Source of the DNA: Kiloniella litopenaei
GTDB lineage: Bacteria > Pseudomonadota > Alphaproteobacteria > Kiloniellales > Kiloniellaceae
Direction: 5' to 3'
Length of the DNA: 64,000 nt
Assembly (NCBI RefSeq): GCF_000982415.1
Contig: NZ_LANI01000002.1
Coordinates: 186,001 to 250,000 of the forward strand
The notes under the pieces are model-generated. The model searched no databases. It saw nothing but the letters and a program-made list of their open reading frames with translations, and was not told where the DNA came from. Shown here one piece after another: positions 1-9,060 of the stretch. The translations under genes and the position numbers were made by a program. Positions within the stretch are counted from its first letter, which is position 1, and each line of letters opens with the position of its first letter.

Positions 1-828
1 CAGGCCACGGGCAAGTTCCATGACTTCAGAGAAATCTTCACCAGCTTCGGTAAACTTCATATAGTTACCGTTTTCATCTTTTGGCACATAGAAATCCTGT
101 TCCCCGATGTAATACATCTTGTCATAGGTAATCGGATTGCCGCGACCATCGGTTAGTCCGTCACGTGGTAAAACAACAACCGCGCCATTCATTCCCTTGA
201 TCACGTGGTACGGGATCATGGATCCACCCGGTGCACAGTGATAAACAAAAGCACCCGGTTTTGTTGCTTTCCAACGCAAGACAGCGGTCTCGCCCGGTAA
301 TACATGTGTCAGACCACCACCGCCGAGCGCACCTGTTGCTGAATGGAAATCAACATTATGCTCCATTGCATTGGTCTCGGGATTTTCCATTGTGACTTCG
401 ACATAATCCCCTTCGTGAACAACAATAAGCGGTCCGGGGACACTACCGTTAAAGGTCAACGCAATTGTCTCGGCCTCGTCATCAAGCTTCCAAGGCATTT
501 CTTCGACAGTTAAAGTAACTTCAACCACCTTGGGGCCGCCTTTGGCAACCGGATCGTGCTCTGGCGCAAAGGGGGGAGCGACCATTTTCTGTTTCACACG
601 AGGCAACTTCGCAATTTCTGCTTCGCTTAGGGATGGGAAAGCTTTTTTACCTGTATGAGTAGCAGTGCTCGCAACCTGCTCATGTTTCAATTCCGGTTGT
701 GTACCAGTCGCAGAAGCGTTGGCTTGGCCAGCGAGTGTGATCGCGCCCAAGGCTGCACCCGTTGATGCCAACGTTGTTCCGCGTAAAAAGCTGCGACGAT
801 CCATTGTTCTATCGTTATTGTTTTCCAT
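1..828 (-). CDS. nirK: Copper-containing nitrite reductase NirK (3' end outside window)
   Basis: NirK reduces nitrite to nitric oxide in the periplasm. The 276 residues present begin with a twin-arginine signal (R11-R12-S-F-L). They then hold the first cupredoxin domain with all expected ligands: H157, D160 and H162 in [11 protein letters not shown]197-C198 in YHCAP, and H208 and M213 in the YHVIKGMNG stretch. This pattern identifies a type 1/type 2 copper nitrite reductase rather than a generic multicopper oxidase. The start is the ATG at 828, preceded by AGGAGCAAGA at 831-840. An internal ATG eight codons later lacks such a site. The second cupredoxin domain lies beyond the left edge. It diverges from norC, so its product NO is handled by the neighbouring cluster. 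A CRP/FNR-type box lies upstream at 969-982. Confidence 0.95.
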   Translation of the reverse strand, partial: MENNNDRTMDRRSFLRGTTLASTGAALGAITLAGQANASATGTQPELKHEQVASTATHTGKKAFPSLSEAEIAKLPRVKQKMVAPPFAPEHDPVAKGGPKVVEVTLTVEEMPWKLDDEAETIALTFNGSVPGPLIVVHEGDYVEVTMENPETNAMEHNVDFHSATGALGGGGLTHVLPGETAVLRWKATKPGAFVYHCAPGGSMIPYHVIKGMNGAVVVLPRDGLTDGRGNPITYDKMYYIGEQDFYVPKDENGNYMKFTEAGEDFSEVMELARGL

Positions 829-968
829 GATCTTGCTCCTTGATAAGGTCCCGATCTCCGTCAGAACCCTTGTGACCCCTAGATTTACAGGAAGGGATAG
901 GCCTCTTTCATGAGCCGTCCTAATATCAACTCACGCTTAAGGATTAATTCAAAATTCCTATCAGTGAT

Positions 969-982
969 TTGACTTTGAGCAA
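969..982. promoter_or_regulatory. FNR/NNR-type box, imperfect, probably for nirK
   Basis: The sequence TTGACTTTGAGCAA has the TTGAC-N4-half-site spacing of the CRP/FNR superfamily (Fnr, NnrR, Dnr). The right half AGCAA deviates from GTCAA. It sits about 145 bases upstream of the nirK start. NO- or oxygen-responsive control of nirK by such proteins is established in denitrifiers; occupancy here is inference. Confidence 0.5.
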
Positions 983-1170
983 GAGACTGAAAATCACTCT
1001 TCCCCCACCCAAAACACAATAGATAAAACATTGTTTTTAAATGAATAAATCGCACTTGGCACATTTTGTCGCAGCTTAAGAATTATCGTTTCCACGACTT
1101 GATTCGCTTATGAAACGGGTAAAAACGACAATTGGTAAATACCCAAATAAAACAATATCCGGTCCGTCAC

Positions 1171-1184
1171 TTGACCATCGTCAA
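1171..1184. promoter_or_regulatory. FNR/NNR-type box upstream of norC
   Basis: TTGACCATCGTCAA is a perfect inverted repeat of TTGAC around a four-base spacer, the geometry recognised by FNR, NnrR and Dnr regulators. It is centred about 108 bases before the norC start codon. That leaves room for class II activation with a transcript start near 1219 and an approximately 65-base leader. No regulator gene of this family is in the window. Confidence 0.7.
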
Positions 1185-1285
1185 ATCTAAAGATGCGCCT
1201 TGAATGTATCTATAAAACAGGTGGAAAGGTTAATGGCATTCCGTCGTTGTCTTTCGCATCCGTCTAGCAAGTTGGGAGATCCATT

Positions 1286-1741
1286 ATGAATGAGCGCTTA
1301 TCAATCAGCGCCGCCCGAAATATCTTCTACGGAGGGACTATCTTCTTTGCCGTGATCTTTATAGGTCTCGTCATTGATACTGTTTACTACGCAACTGATG
1401 CAGAGACATCAAATGCGGCAGAAATCAACGAACAAGTCGCCCTCGGTAAGGAAGTATGGGAACGGCATTCCTGTATTAACTGTCACAGTCTTCTTGGCGA
1501 AGGCGCATACTTTGCACCGGAACTCGGAAATGTTTGGGCCCGCCGCGGAGGCGAAGAAGATCCCGAAGGTGCCGCCGATTACATCAAAGAATGGATGAAG
1601 GCACAGCCAACTGGCATCGAGGGCCGTCGCCAGATGCCAAACTTTAATCTTAATGAAGAAGAGTTGGACGCACTGGTCGAATTCTTCAGGTGGACCAACG
1701 GGATCGATACCCAGGACTGGCCACCAAATGAAGAAGGGTGA
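1286..1741 (+). CDS. norC: Nitric oxide reductase small subunit NorC (cytochrome c)
   Basis: NorC is the membrane-anchored c-type cytochrome that feeds electrons to NorB. The 151-residue protein has one N-terminal membrane helix (about residues 13-35), then a periplasmic cytochrome domain with haem motif C63-I-N-C66-H67. A candidate axial methionine lies in RRQMPNFNL near residue 117. The GEGAYFAPELGNVWARRGG stretch is characteristic of NorC. The ATG at 1286 follows GGGAG at 1274-1278. The stop codon lies 17 bases before the norB ATG, so the two subunits are co-expressed. An FNR-type box lies upstream. Confidence 0.96.
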   Translation: MNERLSISAARNIFYGGTIFFAVIFIGLVIDTVYYATDAETSNAAEINEQVALGKEVWERHSCINCHSLLGEGAYFAPELGNVWARRGGEEDPEGAADYIKEWMKAQPTGIEGRRQMPNFNLNEEELDALVEFFRWTNGIDTQDWPPNEEG

Positions 1742-1758
1742 GCCGAGGGGACAATCTT

Positions 1759-3105
1759 ATGAAATATCAAACTCAAAAAGTTGCACTTTATTATTTTGTT
1801 GGTGCACTCGTTCTATTCCTTGCCCAGGTAACTTTCGGGGCTTTGGCAGGGGCCGTGTATGTGTGGCCTAACCTATTGGCGGACACACTTCCCTTTAACG
1901 TCATCCGAATGATCCATACCAACAGTCTGATTGTCTGGCTGTTGATGGGTTTTATGGGGGCGGCCTATTATCTGGTGCCCGAAGAAGCAGAAACAGAAAT
2001 CTACAGTCCCTTCTTGGCGAAGTTACAATTCTGGCTCTTTCTAGGCGGTGGTGCAGCGGCTATCGTAGGTTACATCTTCGGGGTTCACGGTGGACGTGAA
2101 TTTCTGGAACAGCCGCTCTGGATCAAGCTTGCCATCGTTGGCGTGATGCTGATCTTCCTCTTTAACCTTAGCATGACTGTCCTCAAGGGTCGGAAAACAG
2201 CTGTCTCTATGATTCTTGTCATTGGTTTGTGGATGGTTGCTCTTCTCTTCCTCTTTGCCTTTTACAATCCAGTCAATCTCGTCCTCGACAAGGTATTCTG
2301 GTGGTGGGTTGTCCATCTCTGGGTTGAAGGTGTCTGGGAATTGATTATGGCCTCTATCCTTGCCTTCTTGATGATCAAGATGACAGGTGTGGATCGTGAA
2401 ATTGTCGAAAAGTGGCTCTATCTTATCGTCAGTCTGGCGCTCTTTACCGGATTACTTGGTACAGGTCACCACTATTACTGGATCGGTGCGCCCGGCTATT
2501 GGCAGTGGATCGGTTCTGTTTTCTCAACGCTCGAAGTTGCGCCCTTCTTTGCCATGGTTCTCTTTACCTTCTATATGGTCTGGAAAGGTGGCAGAAAGCA
2601 TCCAAACCACGCGGCTATTCTCTGGGCTCTTGGCTGTTCAGTGTTTGCTTTCTTTGGTGCCGGTGTCTGGGGTTTCCTCCACACACTCGCCAACGTGAAC
2701 TACTACACCCACGGGACCCAGGTTACCGCCGCCCATGGTCACCTCGCCTTCTATGGTGCCTATGTCATGGTCAATCTGGCGATCATCACCTATGCCCTGC
2801 CGAAGCTTCTGGGACGGGAACCTTACAACCAGACACTTAATATGTGGGGTTTCTGGATTTGTTCTTCCGGGGTGGCTTTCATGACCTTTACCCTGACCTT
2901 TGCCGGGGTGATCCAGTCTCACGTTCAGCGTTTTCTGGGCGAAGCCTATATGGATGTTCAGGACCAGATGATGTTCTTCTATCAACTGCGTCTCGGGTCT
3001 GGTCTGGTCGTTGTCATCGGTGCATTCATTATTGTGTATTCCCTTCTTGTTCCAGGAAAAGAAACACAGCGTGTAAATGCCACAGCACAACAACCTGCTG
3101 AATAA
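1759..3105 (+). CDS. norB: Nitric oxide reductase large subunit NorB
   Basis: NorB is the catalytic cytochrome b subunit of cNOR, reducing two NO to N2O in the inner membrane. It has 448 residues, about 12 membrane helices and no quinol-oxidase-type N-terminal extension, so it is the short cNOR form that needs NorC. Expected ligands are present: H53 and H328 for the low-spin haem, H326 for haem b3, and H186, H237, H238 and E190 for FeB. E194 and E259 are the other conserved channel glutamates. The frame is open back to a GTG at 1738, but the ATG at 1759, preceded by GAGGGGA at 1745-1751, is the better start. Confidence 0.96.
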   Translation: MKYQTQKVALYYFVGALVLFLAQVTFGALAGAVYVWPNLLADTLPFNVIRMIHTNSLIVWLLMGFMGAAYYLVPEEAETEIYSPFLAKLQFWLFLGGGAAAIVGYIFGVHGGREFLEQPLWIKLAIVGVMLIFLFNLSMTVLKGRKTAVSMILVIGLWMVALLFLFAFYNPVNLVLDKVFWWWVVHLWVEGVWELIMASILAFLMIKMTGVDREIVEKWLYLIVSLALFTGLLGTGHHYYWIGAPGYWQWIGSVFSTLEVAPFFAMVLFTFYMVWKGGRKHPNHAAILWALGCSVFAFFGAGVWGFLHTLANVNYYTHGTQVTAAHGHLAFYGAYVMVNLAIITYALPKLLGREPYNQTLNMWGFWICSSGVAFMTFTLTFAGVIQSHVQRFLGEAYMDVQDQMMFFYQLRLGSGLVVVIGAFIIVYSLLVPGKETQRVNATAQQPAE

Positions 3106-3121
3106 AAGCTGTTGTTATGGC

Positions 3122-3150
3122 GATTGGGGTTTGTTTTTCAAACCCCAATC
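3122..3150. terminator. Hairpin between norB and norQ
   Basis: A perfect 12-bp stem (GATTGGGGTTTG at 3122-3133 with its complement at 3139-3150) closes a five-T loop. No clear U-tract follows on the plus strand. It could be a partial terminator or mRNA-stabilising stem that sets a higher level of NorCB than of the accessory proteins NorQD. Confidence 0.6.
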
Positions 3151-3206
3151 AGCCCCTTTAACCAAGTAGCTATTCGTTATTTAATTTTTTAAAACAGGTG
3201 TTAGTT

Positions 3207-3989
3207 ATGGCACAGTCACAACCTTATTACGAACCAACAGCAAACGAGTGCCTGCTTTTCGAACAGGCTTTTAAAAACAAGCTTCCCCTGTTGCTCAAAG
3301 GGCCAACAGGATGCGGCAAGACACGTTTTGTCAGCCACATGGCCCATCAGATCGGTGTGCCGCTTCACACCGTTTCCTGTCATGATGATCTTTCTGCCTC
3401 TGACCTGACCGGGCGCTACCTTCTCAAGGGCGGCGATACGGTCTGGACCGACGGTCCTTTGACCAAAGCGGTTCGGGAAGGTGGAATCTGTTATCTTGAT
3501 GAAGTGGTCGAAGCCCGCAAGGACGTTGCTGTTGTTCTTCATCCTTTGACCGATGATCGGCGCTTACTTCCGTTGGAACGTACGGGCGAATTATTGGAAG
3601 CACCAGATGATTTCATGTTGGTTGTGTCTTATAACCCCGGCTACCAGAATATGATGAAAAGTCTGAAACCCAGCACACGACAACGTTTTATCGCCGCCGA
3701 GTTTGACTTTCCCGATGCCCAGACTGAAACGCGTATTGTCGCAACAGAAAGCGGCCTTGATCCGGATCGTACCATGGGCCTTGTCAGGTTGGCACGCAAG
3801 TTAAGGGACATGAAGGGGCAAGATCTGGAAGAAGGTGTTTCCACACGTCTTCTGGTCTATTGCGCCACATTAATTCAGGCTGGGTTAGGGTATGACGAAG
3901 CCATTCGTCACGCCATGATCGAACCGTTGACCGACGAATACGACGTCAAACAGGGACTGGAAGAAGTCGTTCGGGTCAGCTTCGGATAA
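3207..3989 (+). CDS. norQ: NorQ, MoxR/CbbQ-type AAA+ ATPase for NO reductase activation
   Basis: NorQ is an AAA+ ATPase that works with NorD to insert non-haem iron into NorB; this role is known for the family. The 260-residue protein shows Walker A GPTGCGKT (32-39), Walker B CYLDEV (D98-E99) and the CbbQ/NorQ-like stretch LPLLLKGPTGCGKTRFV. The ATG at 3207 is chosen over an in-frame GTG at 3198 because it gives the usual NorQ N-terminus. It is separated from norB by a hairpin-containing spacer of about 100 bases and followed 53 bases later by norD. Confidence 0.93.
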   Translation: MAQSQPYYEPTANECLLFEQAFKNKLPLLLKGPTGCGKTRFVSHMAHQIGVPLHTVSCHDDLSASDLTGRYLLKGGDTVWTDGPLTKAVREGGICYLDEVVEARKDVAVVLHPLTDDRRLLPLERTGELLEAPDDFMLVVSYNPGYQNMMKSLKPSTRQRFIAAEFDFPDAQTETRIVATESGLDPDRTMGLVRLARKLRDMKGQDLEEGVSTRLLVYCATLIQAGLGYDEAIRHAMIEPLTDEYDVKQGLEEVVRVSFG

Positions 3990-4042
3990 CCCCTTTCAAC
4001 AGATAATTTCAAGCGGTTAAAGTAAAAGCAGGAAGTCACACC

Positions 4043-6016
4043 ATGGGTATAATGGAACTGATAGAGGTAGAAGAGTTTGTTGGCCGACAATGGCACAAAC
4101 TTATTGCCAATGCAGAAAGCTATCCTGCTTTTGCGGATCAGGCAGTGGTTCTGGATGACGTCAAGGTTTTGCTCAGTGTCTTCTTTCGGGCTTTAGGCGG
4201 GGAAAATGCCATAGAAATCGCCGCCAGCGGCACCGAAAAATCCAATCACCGCCTTTCCCTGCGCCAAAAGCTGGGCATCGACATCGAAAAGCTTGCCCGC
4301 CCGACCCTTGACGGGCGGACCATGATGCTACCTGATCAAATTGCCCTGTTTCCACAAAAATCACTGAACCGGGATCTCTATCTCTGGCTGGCTGCTTTCT
4401 TTTCCCGGCATCAAAATGAAAAGCCCATTGATGTCGCTAATCCCTTACTCGCCGATATCCTTTTCATTCGTCAGTCTTATCAGGTTTCCCTGTTTCTTCT
4501 TCATGAACTACCCGGCTTACAAAAAGTCTATGGATCTCTTTGTGACAATTTACTGGATTTGCGCCCCGCACGGGATTACCTCCCCGATCAGGAACAAGCC
4601 CTGGAAGATGTCATCCTTCATTTGTTAGCTCAAAATCCAGAAGATCAGGCACCTGCTTTTTCTGACCGTGCAAAGCTGTACCTTGCAATTATTCAATGTC
4701 CATCCTTGGAAAATATCGACCTTAGTGGCTTTGAACAGGCAAAACAGAACTATCAACCTTTCCTGCCCGTTCCCTTGTGGGGGGAAATCATCCCGACAGC
4801 CAGAACAAACGGCTCTTCTGATACAGAAGGCGGTGGCGGTGCCAACAAACAATCACGGGATAAAAAAAAACGCCGGGCCGAACGTCAGGAAATGGACCAG
4901 ACGAAAAAGGGAGACGGCTTCTTTGTTAGTGTTTACGACAAGCTAATGGCTGTATCTGACGTCATTAATCTAGACAGAAACATCAAAGAAGACGAAGAAG
5001 AAGACGCGCTGGAAACAGCCGATGACATTGATCGGATCACCCTCAGCAACCCGGAAGAAAAGGTTGCAACCCAGATCAAAATGGATCTGGATTTACCAGC
5101 AAACGAGCTAGATGAGAGCCGGGTAGAATCAAAACGAGCTGTTCATGAATGGCACTATCGCAAAAATACATTTCTGCCAAATTACTGCGCCATTACAATC
5201 CGCGAGGCATCAGACGAAAATACAGAATGGAAATTGGGTAAGGAAGCTGGGAAGCGTATTCGTCTTGTTCGGCGGCAATTTGAAGCCTTCAGAAATGATC
5301 GCAAGCTCCTGCGGGCACAGCCCGAAGGCAGTGACCTTGATATCGAGGCTCTGGTTCGGGCACAGGGGGATTTAAAAGCTAGCGGGATCTGTTCTGATCG
5401 AATTTACCTCAATACCCGAAAGATTGATCGGGATATTGCCGTTTCTATATTGATGGATGTTTCTCTCTCCACTGATAGCTGGCTGGATGATCGCCGGGTG
5501 ATTGATGTTGAAAAAGAGTCGCTCGCTATTCTGGCTAATGGTCTGGACGCTGCGGGGGATGATCTGTCCATCCACACCTTTACATCCCGCAAGCGTCATT
5601 ATGTTCGCCTGGATCGGGTCAAGGGTTTTGATGAACCCTTGAATGAGAAAGTCATGCAACGCATTGGTGCCCTGAAACCCGGATACTACACCCGTATCGG
5701 TGCCGCGATCCGGGTTATGGCCGAAGAACTGGATATCAGACCCAACAGACAAAAGCTCCTGTTAATCCTGACTGACGGCAAACCAAATGATGTGGATCAT
5801 TACGAAGGCCGCTATGGAATTGAAGATGCCAGAAAGGCAGTACAGGAATGCCGCCGGAAAGGCATCACAGTCTTTGGTGTCACCATTGATCAAGAAGCCA
5901 AAGACTATTTTCCAACAATCTTTGGCCGTGGTGCCTATCACATCGTCGGTAACGCCGCCCGGCTTTCCCAGGCATTGCCCAAAATTTACAGACAGTTGGT
6001 AGATGCAGCGCATTAA
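4043..6016 (+). CDS. norD: NorD, von Willebrand factor A protein for NO reductase activation
   Basis: NorD is the partner of NorQ and is needed for active cNOR. The 657-residue cytoplasmic protein has an N-terminal helical part and a charged linker (residues about 255-360) rich in Lys, Arg and acidic residues. A C-terminal VWA domain starts near residue 465 with a complete metal-binding motif D472-V-S-L-S476. The late ILTDGKPND segment and the downstream TVFGVTID segment are typical of NorD. Start ATG 4043 follows AGGAAG at 4030-4035. It is the last recognisable gene of the nor cluster; norE and norF are not present. Confidence 0.93.
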   Translation: MGIMELIEVEEFVGRQWHKLIANAESYPAFADQAVVLDDVKVLLSVFFRALGGENAIEIAASGTEKSNHRLSLRQKLGIDIEKLARPTLDGRTMMLPDQIALFPQKSLNRDLYLWLAAFFSRHQNEKPIDVANPLLADILFIRQSYQVSLFLLHELPGLQKVYGSLCDNLLDLRPARDYLPDQEQALEDVILHLLAQNPEDQAPAFSDRAKLYLAIIQCPSLENIDLSGFEQAKQNYQPFLPVPLWGEIIPTARTNGSSDTEGGGGANKQSRDKKKRRAERQEMDQTKKGDGFFVSVYDKLMAVSDVINLDRNIKEDEEEDALETADDIDRITLSNPEEKVATQIKMDLDLPANELDESRVESKRAVHEWHYRKNTFLPNYCAITIREASDENTEWKLGKEAGKRIRLVRRQFEAFRNDRKLLRAQPEGSDLDIEALVRAQGDLKASGICSDRIYLNTRKIDRDIAVSILMDVSLSTDSWLDDRRVIDVEKESLAILANGLDAAGDDLSIHTFTSRKRHYVRLDRVKGFDEPLNEKVMQRIGALKPGYYTRIGAAIRVMAEELDIRPNRQKLLLILTDGKPNDVDHYEGRYGIEDARKAVQECRRKGITVFGVTIDQEAKDYFPTIFGRGAYHIVGNAARLSQALPKIYRQLVDAAH

Positions 6017-6138
6017 CATCAAAAGTTCATAAAATCCGAAACAAAAAATCAAAATAAAGCTAGAAAAGACAATCCATTAACTTTATTTCATCATTCAGGT
6101 GCTACTTTTACGCTGGTTTCTTGAATATGGAAGATTTT

Positions 6139-7521
6139 ATGGCTGCCTCTTTGCCATCGTTACAACGCTTTGCACGGCTAAATAGTAATTCTGACAAAAC
6201 CGAAGTCAGCGAAGTTGTCGCCGCGGTTATTGAAGACCTGCGCGTAACAGTTAAAAATACCGTTGATCCCTCTGCGGCCCGCAGATCCATTACAGATCTT
6301 CTGGATTTTTTAAACAGCCTAAAATCCACCGTCCATCCCGGGCGTGTCGAACTGGCACAATCAATATCGCAAAAAATGATACCCGAGCTCTATCAAAAAG
6401 ATGAGCCAGCTGAATACGATAATTATGAATATCTGCGTGCAGAATATTTACTGGTTAATCACATCAGCAATAAAATAGCCGACAACCTGTCGTTAATTCG
6501 CGGCGAAATTTCTGCCCATCCCGGCTTTAGAAAAGGGCGACGAGAGTTCCCTGTCCATCCCTTGTGTATCTATGCCAACCTCTATGCATCGGGTATCAGA
6601 GATCTGATTACCAAGCTGATCACGCAGCGGTTTCGAAACAAGAAAATCCAAACCACCATCTATGAGCCGTTGACCCGCGATGTCATTGGTGTTGGCAAAA
6701 ATCATGAAACCTTTTTCGAAGATAATGTGATCTATATTGATGAACAGGTCACAAAGCTTTTGGACTGGGGAATTGCAGCAGAACAGAGTATGGCCGCAAA
6801 AAAAATCGAAAGCTCTGACCCATCAAACAGTTCCGACAAAGATTTCACCCCCGAAGAACTATTGGTTCAGGAAGTACGTGACAAACTTAAAGTCCATTCT
6901 GAAATTAACGAATATTTTTTACCGCAAACAGCCGGATTTATCCTGATAAAACAGCTCTACACACTGAACAAAGGTCGTTTTCTGCACGCAGCAAAAGAAA
7001 TTCAGAATGCCACCAAGTATGGCAATGATCACAGCCAAACTGTCTTGCAGATTGATCAGATCGTCAATGAAACAGAAGAACTGGAATTTGATATAATTGC
7101 CTTGTCTGCCCATGCTGTTGGTGATGAACAGAGCTTACTTTCTTACAAGGCATTACAAGACATTTGTATAGGATCAGCCCGCACCCGTGAAGCAATGCTC
7201 GAAGCACGACCCTTGATTGCCGCCGAACTGGGCCGCCAGCCGATCCACATGGCAAAGCTAATTATAGCGGAAACTCAGAAAAAAGTTGGTAACATACAAA
7301 AAATAAACGAGATGCTGGAAAATTTCCGTGAAATGATCCGCCGCCTGAACCAGAAAAGGTTTGAGCCGGAAATCACGACCTGCGCCAGTATGATGTTGTC
7401 ATACAAAAGCCTGAAACCCATCGTTAAATGGCTACAAAACGAAGGCGCCGAAGAAGGTACCTTCTTCCTCCGCGCGCAACAGGTTCAGGTAAACCTCAAG
7501 AAAAAATGGAATATGGTCTAG
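6139..7521 (+). CDS. Unrecognised helical cytoplasmic protein
   Basis: I do not recognise this protein of about 460 residues. It has no signal peptide or membrane helix and is predicted to be mostly alpha-helical. It is rich in Gln, Glu and Lys, with a PEELLVQEVRDKL segment in the middle and a heptad-like C-terminal part (KLIIAETQKKVGNIQKINEM). The start is uncertain. The ATG at 6139 has GGAAG at 6129-6133 five bases upstream; an ATG at 6127 and a TTG at 6121 are in frame. It lies 122 bases after norD on the same strand, but its own promoter is possible. The stop codon lies inside a 17-bp tandem repeat, and a hairpin follows. Confidence 0.75.
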   Translation: MAASLPSLQRFARLNSNSDKTEVSEVVAAVIEDLRVTVKNTVDPSAARRSITDLLDFLNSLKSTVHPGRVELAQSISQKMIPELYQKDEPAEYDNYEYLRAEYLLVNHISNKIADNLSLIRGEISAHPGFRKGRREFPVHPLCIYANLYASGIRDLITKLITQRFRNKKIQTTIYEPLTRDVIGVGKNHETFFEDNVIYIDEQVTKLLDWGIAAEQSMAAKKIESSDPSNSSDKDFTPEELLVQEVRDKLKVHSEINEYFLPQTAGFILIKQLYTLNKGRFLHAAKEIQNATKYGNDHSQTVLQIDQIVNETEELEFDIIALSAHAVGDEQSLLSYKALQDICIGSARTREAMLEARPLIAAELGRQPIHMAKLIIAETQKKVGNIQKINEMLENFREMIRRLNQKRFEPEITTCASMMLSYKSLKPIVKWLQNEGAEEGTFFLRAQQVQVNLKKKWNMV

Positions 7522-7552
7522 GAACAGTTACCATTTAGGAACAGTTACCATT
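7519..7552 (+). repeat. Two-copy 17-bp tandem repeat overlapping a stop codon
   Basis: TAGGAACAGTTACCATT occurs twice head to tail (7519-7535 and 7536-7552). The first copy supplies the stop codon of the preceding gene, so loss of one unit would leave the protein end unchanged. This looks like a recent slippage duplication. Confidence 0.9.
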
Positions 7553-7553
7553 T

Positions 7554-7585
7554 CTGGCGTTCGAAATTCTATTTTAGAACGCCAG
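7554..7585. terminator. Hairpin between convergent genes
   Basis: Arms CTGGCGTTC (7554-7562) and GAACGCCAG (7577-7585) pair perfectly around an AT-rich 14-base loop. It lies between the end of the unrecognised gene and the end of convergent tnaA, so it could end transcription from either side. Neither flank has a strong T-run. Confidence 0.5.
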
Positions 7586-7692
7586 GTTCGTTCCTTACAG
7601 CCCGGAAAAGACCCGAAAAAGACAGTGATCGTATCTCTTCCGGACTAAAAGTTTCCTGGATAAACAACTGCTATAATTCTATTGTCACGATA

Positions 7693-9060
7693 TCACTGAA
7701 GCGGCTCAAAACTGGCGGTAAAGTGGCGCAGCATTTTTGGCTCCTGGGTAATACGGTAACCCGGCAAGCTATCTTTGATGGCAGACAGCTCTTCAAAAAC
7801 CTCGACCATATAGTCCGCGTGTGATTGTGTATAAACCCGCCGCGGGATTGCCAGACGCACCAGATCCATGGCCGCGGGCTTTTCCGATCCGTCCGGTGCA
7901 CGTCCAAACATCACCGTGCCGATTTCGCATCCCCTGATACCACCCAGTTCATAAAGCGCACAGGCAACAGCCTGTCCGGGATATTGCAACGGTGCAATAT
8001 GGGATAACCAGCGCCGGGCATCAACAAAGACCGCATGTCCACCCGCAGGTTTTACCACAGGCACACCCAATGCATCCAATCGCTCACCAATATATTCGTT
8101 GGTGCGGATACGATAGCGTAAATAGTTCTCGTCAACGATCTCGGTCAGCCCCTGTGCAATGGCATCCAGATCTCGTCCTGCAAGACCGCCATAGGTAGGG
8201 AAACCTTCGGTCATGATCAAACGCGCTCGACATTTCTCTGCCAACTCATCATCGTTAAGCGCAAGCCAGCCACCGATGTTGGCAAAAGCATCCTTCTTTG
8301 CTGACATGGTCATACCATCCGCCAGCGCAAAACAATCCCGGACAATTTCCTTGATGGTCCGATCACCTTGTCCCGCTTCACGCTGTTGAATAAACCAGGC
8401 ATTTTCGGCAAAGCGACAGCCATCAATGATAAAGGGTTTGCCAAAACGTTTGGCCAGTGCCGCAGTCCCGCGAATATTTTCCAGTGACACAGGTTGTCCA
8501 CCCCCGGCGTTATTGGTGATGGTCAGCATCACGCACGGTACCTTATCACCATATTCACCCAGATAGCTTTCCAGTTTATCCAGATCCATATTGCCCTTAA
8601 AGGGATGGATCAACGCCGGGTCTTTGCCCTCTTCAATGACAAGGTCAGTGGCCTCGGCCCCGCTGTTTTCAATGTTTCCCCGTGTGGTATCAAAGTGGGT
8701 ATTGGATGGAATGTACTTCCCCTCGCCCCCCAAAATAGAGAACAGGATAGCTTCGGCAGCACGCCCCTGGTGCGTCGGAATAATGTGTTTGAAATCCATC
8801 AAATCCCGCACCGCAGCTTCAAACCGATAAAACGATGGAGACCCCGCATAGCATTCGTCCCCGGCCATTAAGGCTGACCACTGTTGTGCTGACATGGCCG
8901 ACGTACCACTGTCGGTCAACAAGTCAATCAACACATCATCAGAATGTAGCTTGAAAAGATTATAGTCTGCCCGCTTCAAGAGATCCCGCCGCTCTTGTGG
9001 CGTAGTCATGCGAATGGGTTCAACAGATTTAATACGAAAAGGTTCAATTATGGTCTTCAT
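7693..9060 (-). CDS. tnaA: Tryptophanase TnaA
   Basis: This PLP enzyme cleaves L-tryptophan to indole, pyruvate and ammonia. The 455-residue protein belongs to the tryptophanase/tyrosine phenol-lyase family, and specific residues decide between the two. It has FDTT with D124 at the position of TnaA Asp137, where tyrosine phenol-lyase has Thr. It has CEIG where the lyase has its substrate-binding Arg381. It has RHFTA with H446 at the TnaA His463 position, where the lyase has Phe. The PLP lysine is in SAKKD (K255/K256). All three point to tryptophanase. ATG 9060 and TTG 9063 are both possible starts, with GGAG upstream. No tnaC-like leader or tnaB permease was seen, so indole may be made from internal tryptophan. 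Confidence 0.92.
   Translation of the reverse strand: MKTIIEPFRIKSVEPIRMTTPQERRDLLKRADYNLFKLHSDDVLIDLLTDSGTSAMSAQQWSALMAGDECYAGSPSFYRFEAAVRDLMDFKHIIPTHQGRAAEAILFSILGGEGKYIPSNTHFDTTRGNIENSGAEATDLVIEEGKDPALIHPFKGNMDLDKLESYLGEYGDKVPCVMLTITNNAGGGQPVSLENIRGTAALAKRFGKPFIIDGCRFAENAWFIQQREAGQGDRTIKEIVRDCFALADGMTMSAKKDAFANIGGWLALNDDELAEKCRARLIMTEGFPTYGGLAGRDLDAIAQGLTEIVDENYLRYRIRTNEYIGERLDALGVPVVKPAGGHAVFVDARRWLSHIAPLQYPGQAVACALYELGGIRGCEIGTVMFGRAPDGSEKPAAMDLVRLAIPRRVYTQSHADYMVEVFEELSAIKDSLPGYRITQEPKMLRHFTASFEPLQ

Larger units (their letters stand above)
829..1285. other. Divergent nirK/norC intergenic regulatory region
   Basis: This 457-base spacer separates the divergent nitrite and nitric oxide reductase genes. 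I see no credible gene in it. A short open frame at 665-913 on the plus strand is the antisense of the nirK 5' end. The spacer carries two CRP/FNR-family half-site pairs, listed separately, one placed for each direction. Both promoters must lie here. Confidence 0.7.

Noticed and set aside
1105-1120. Possible third FNR-like half site (TTGATTCGCTTATG)
   Set aside because: The right half does not match ATCAA or GTCAA; only one half site is convincing.
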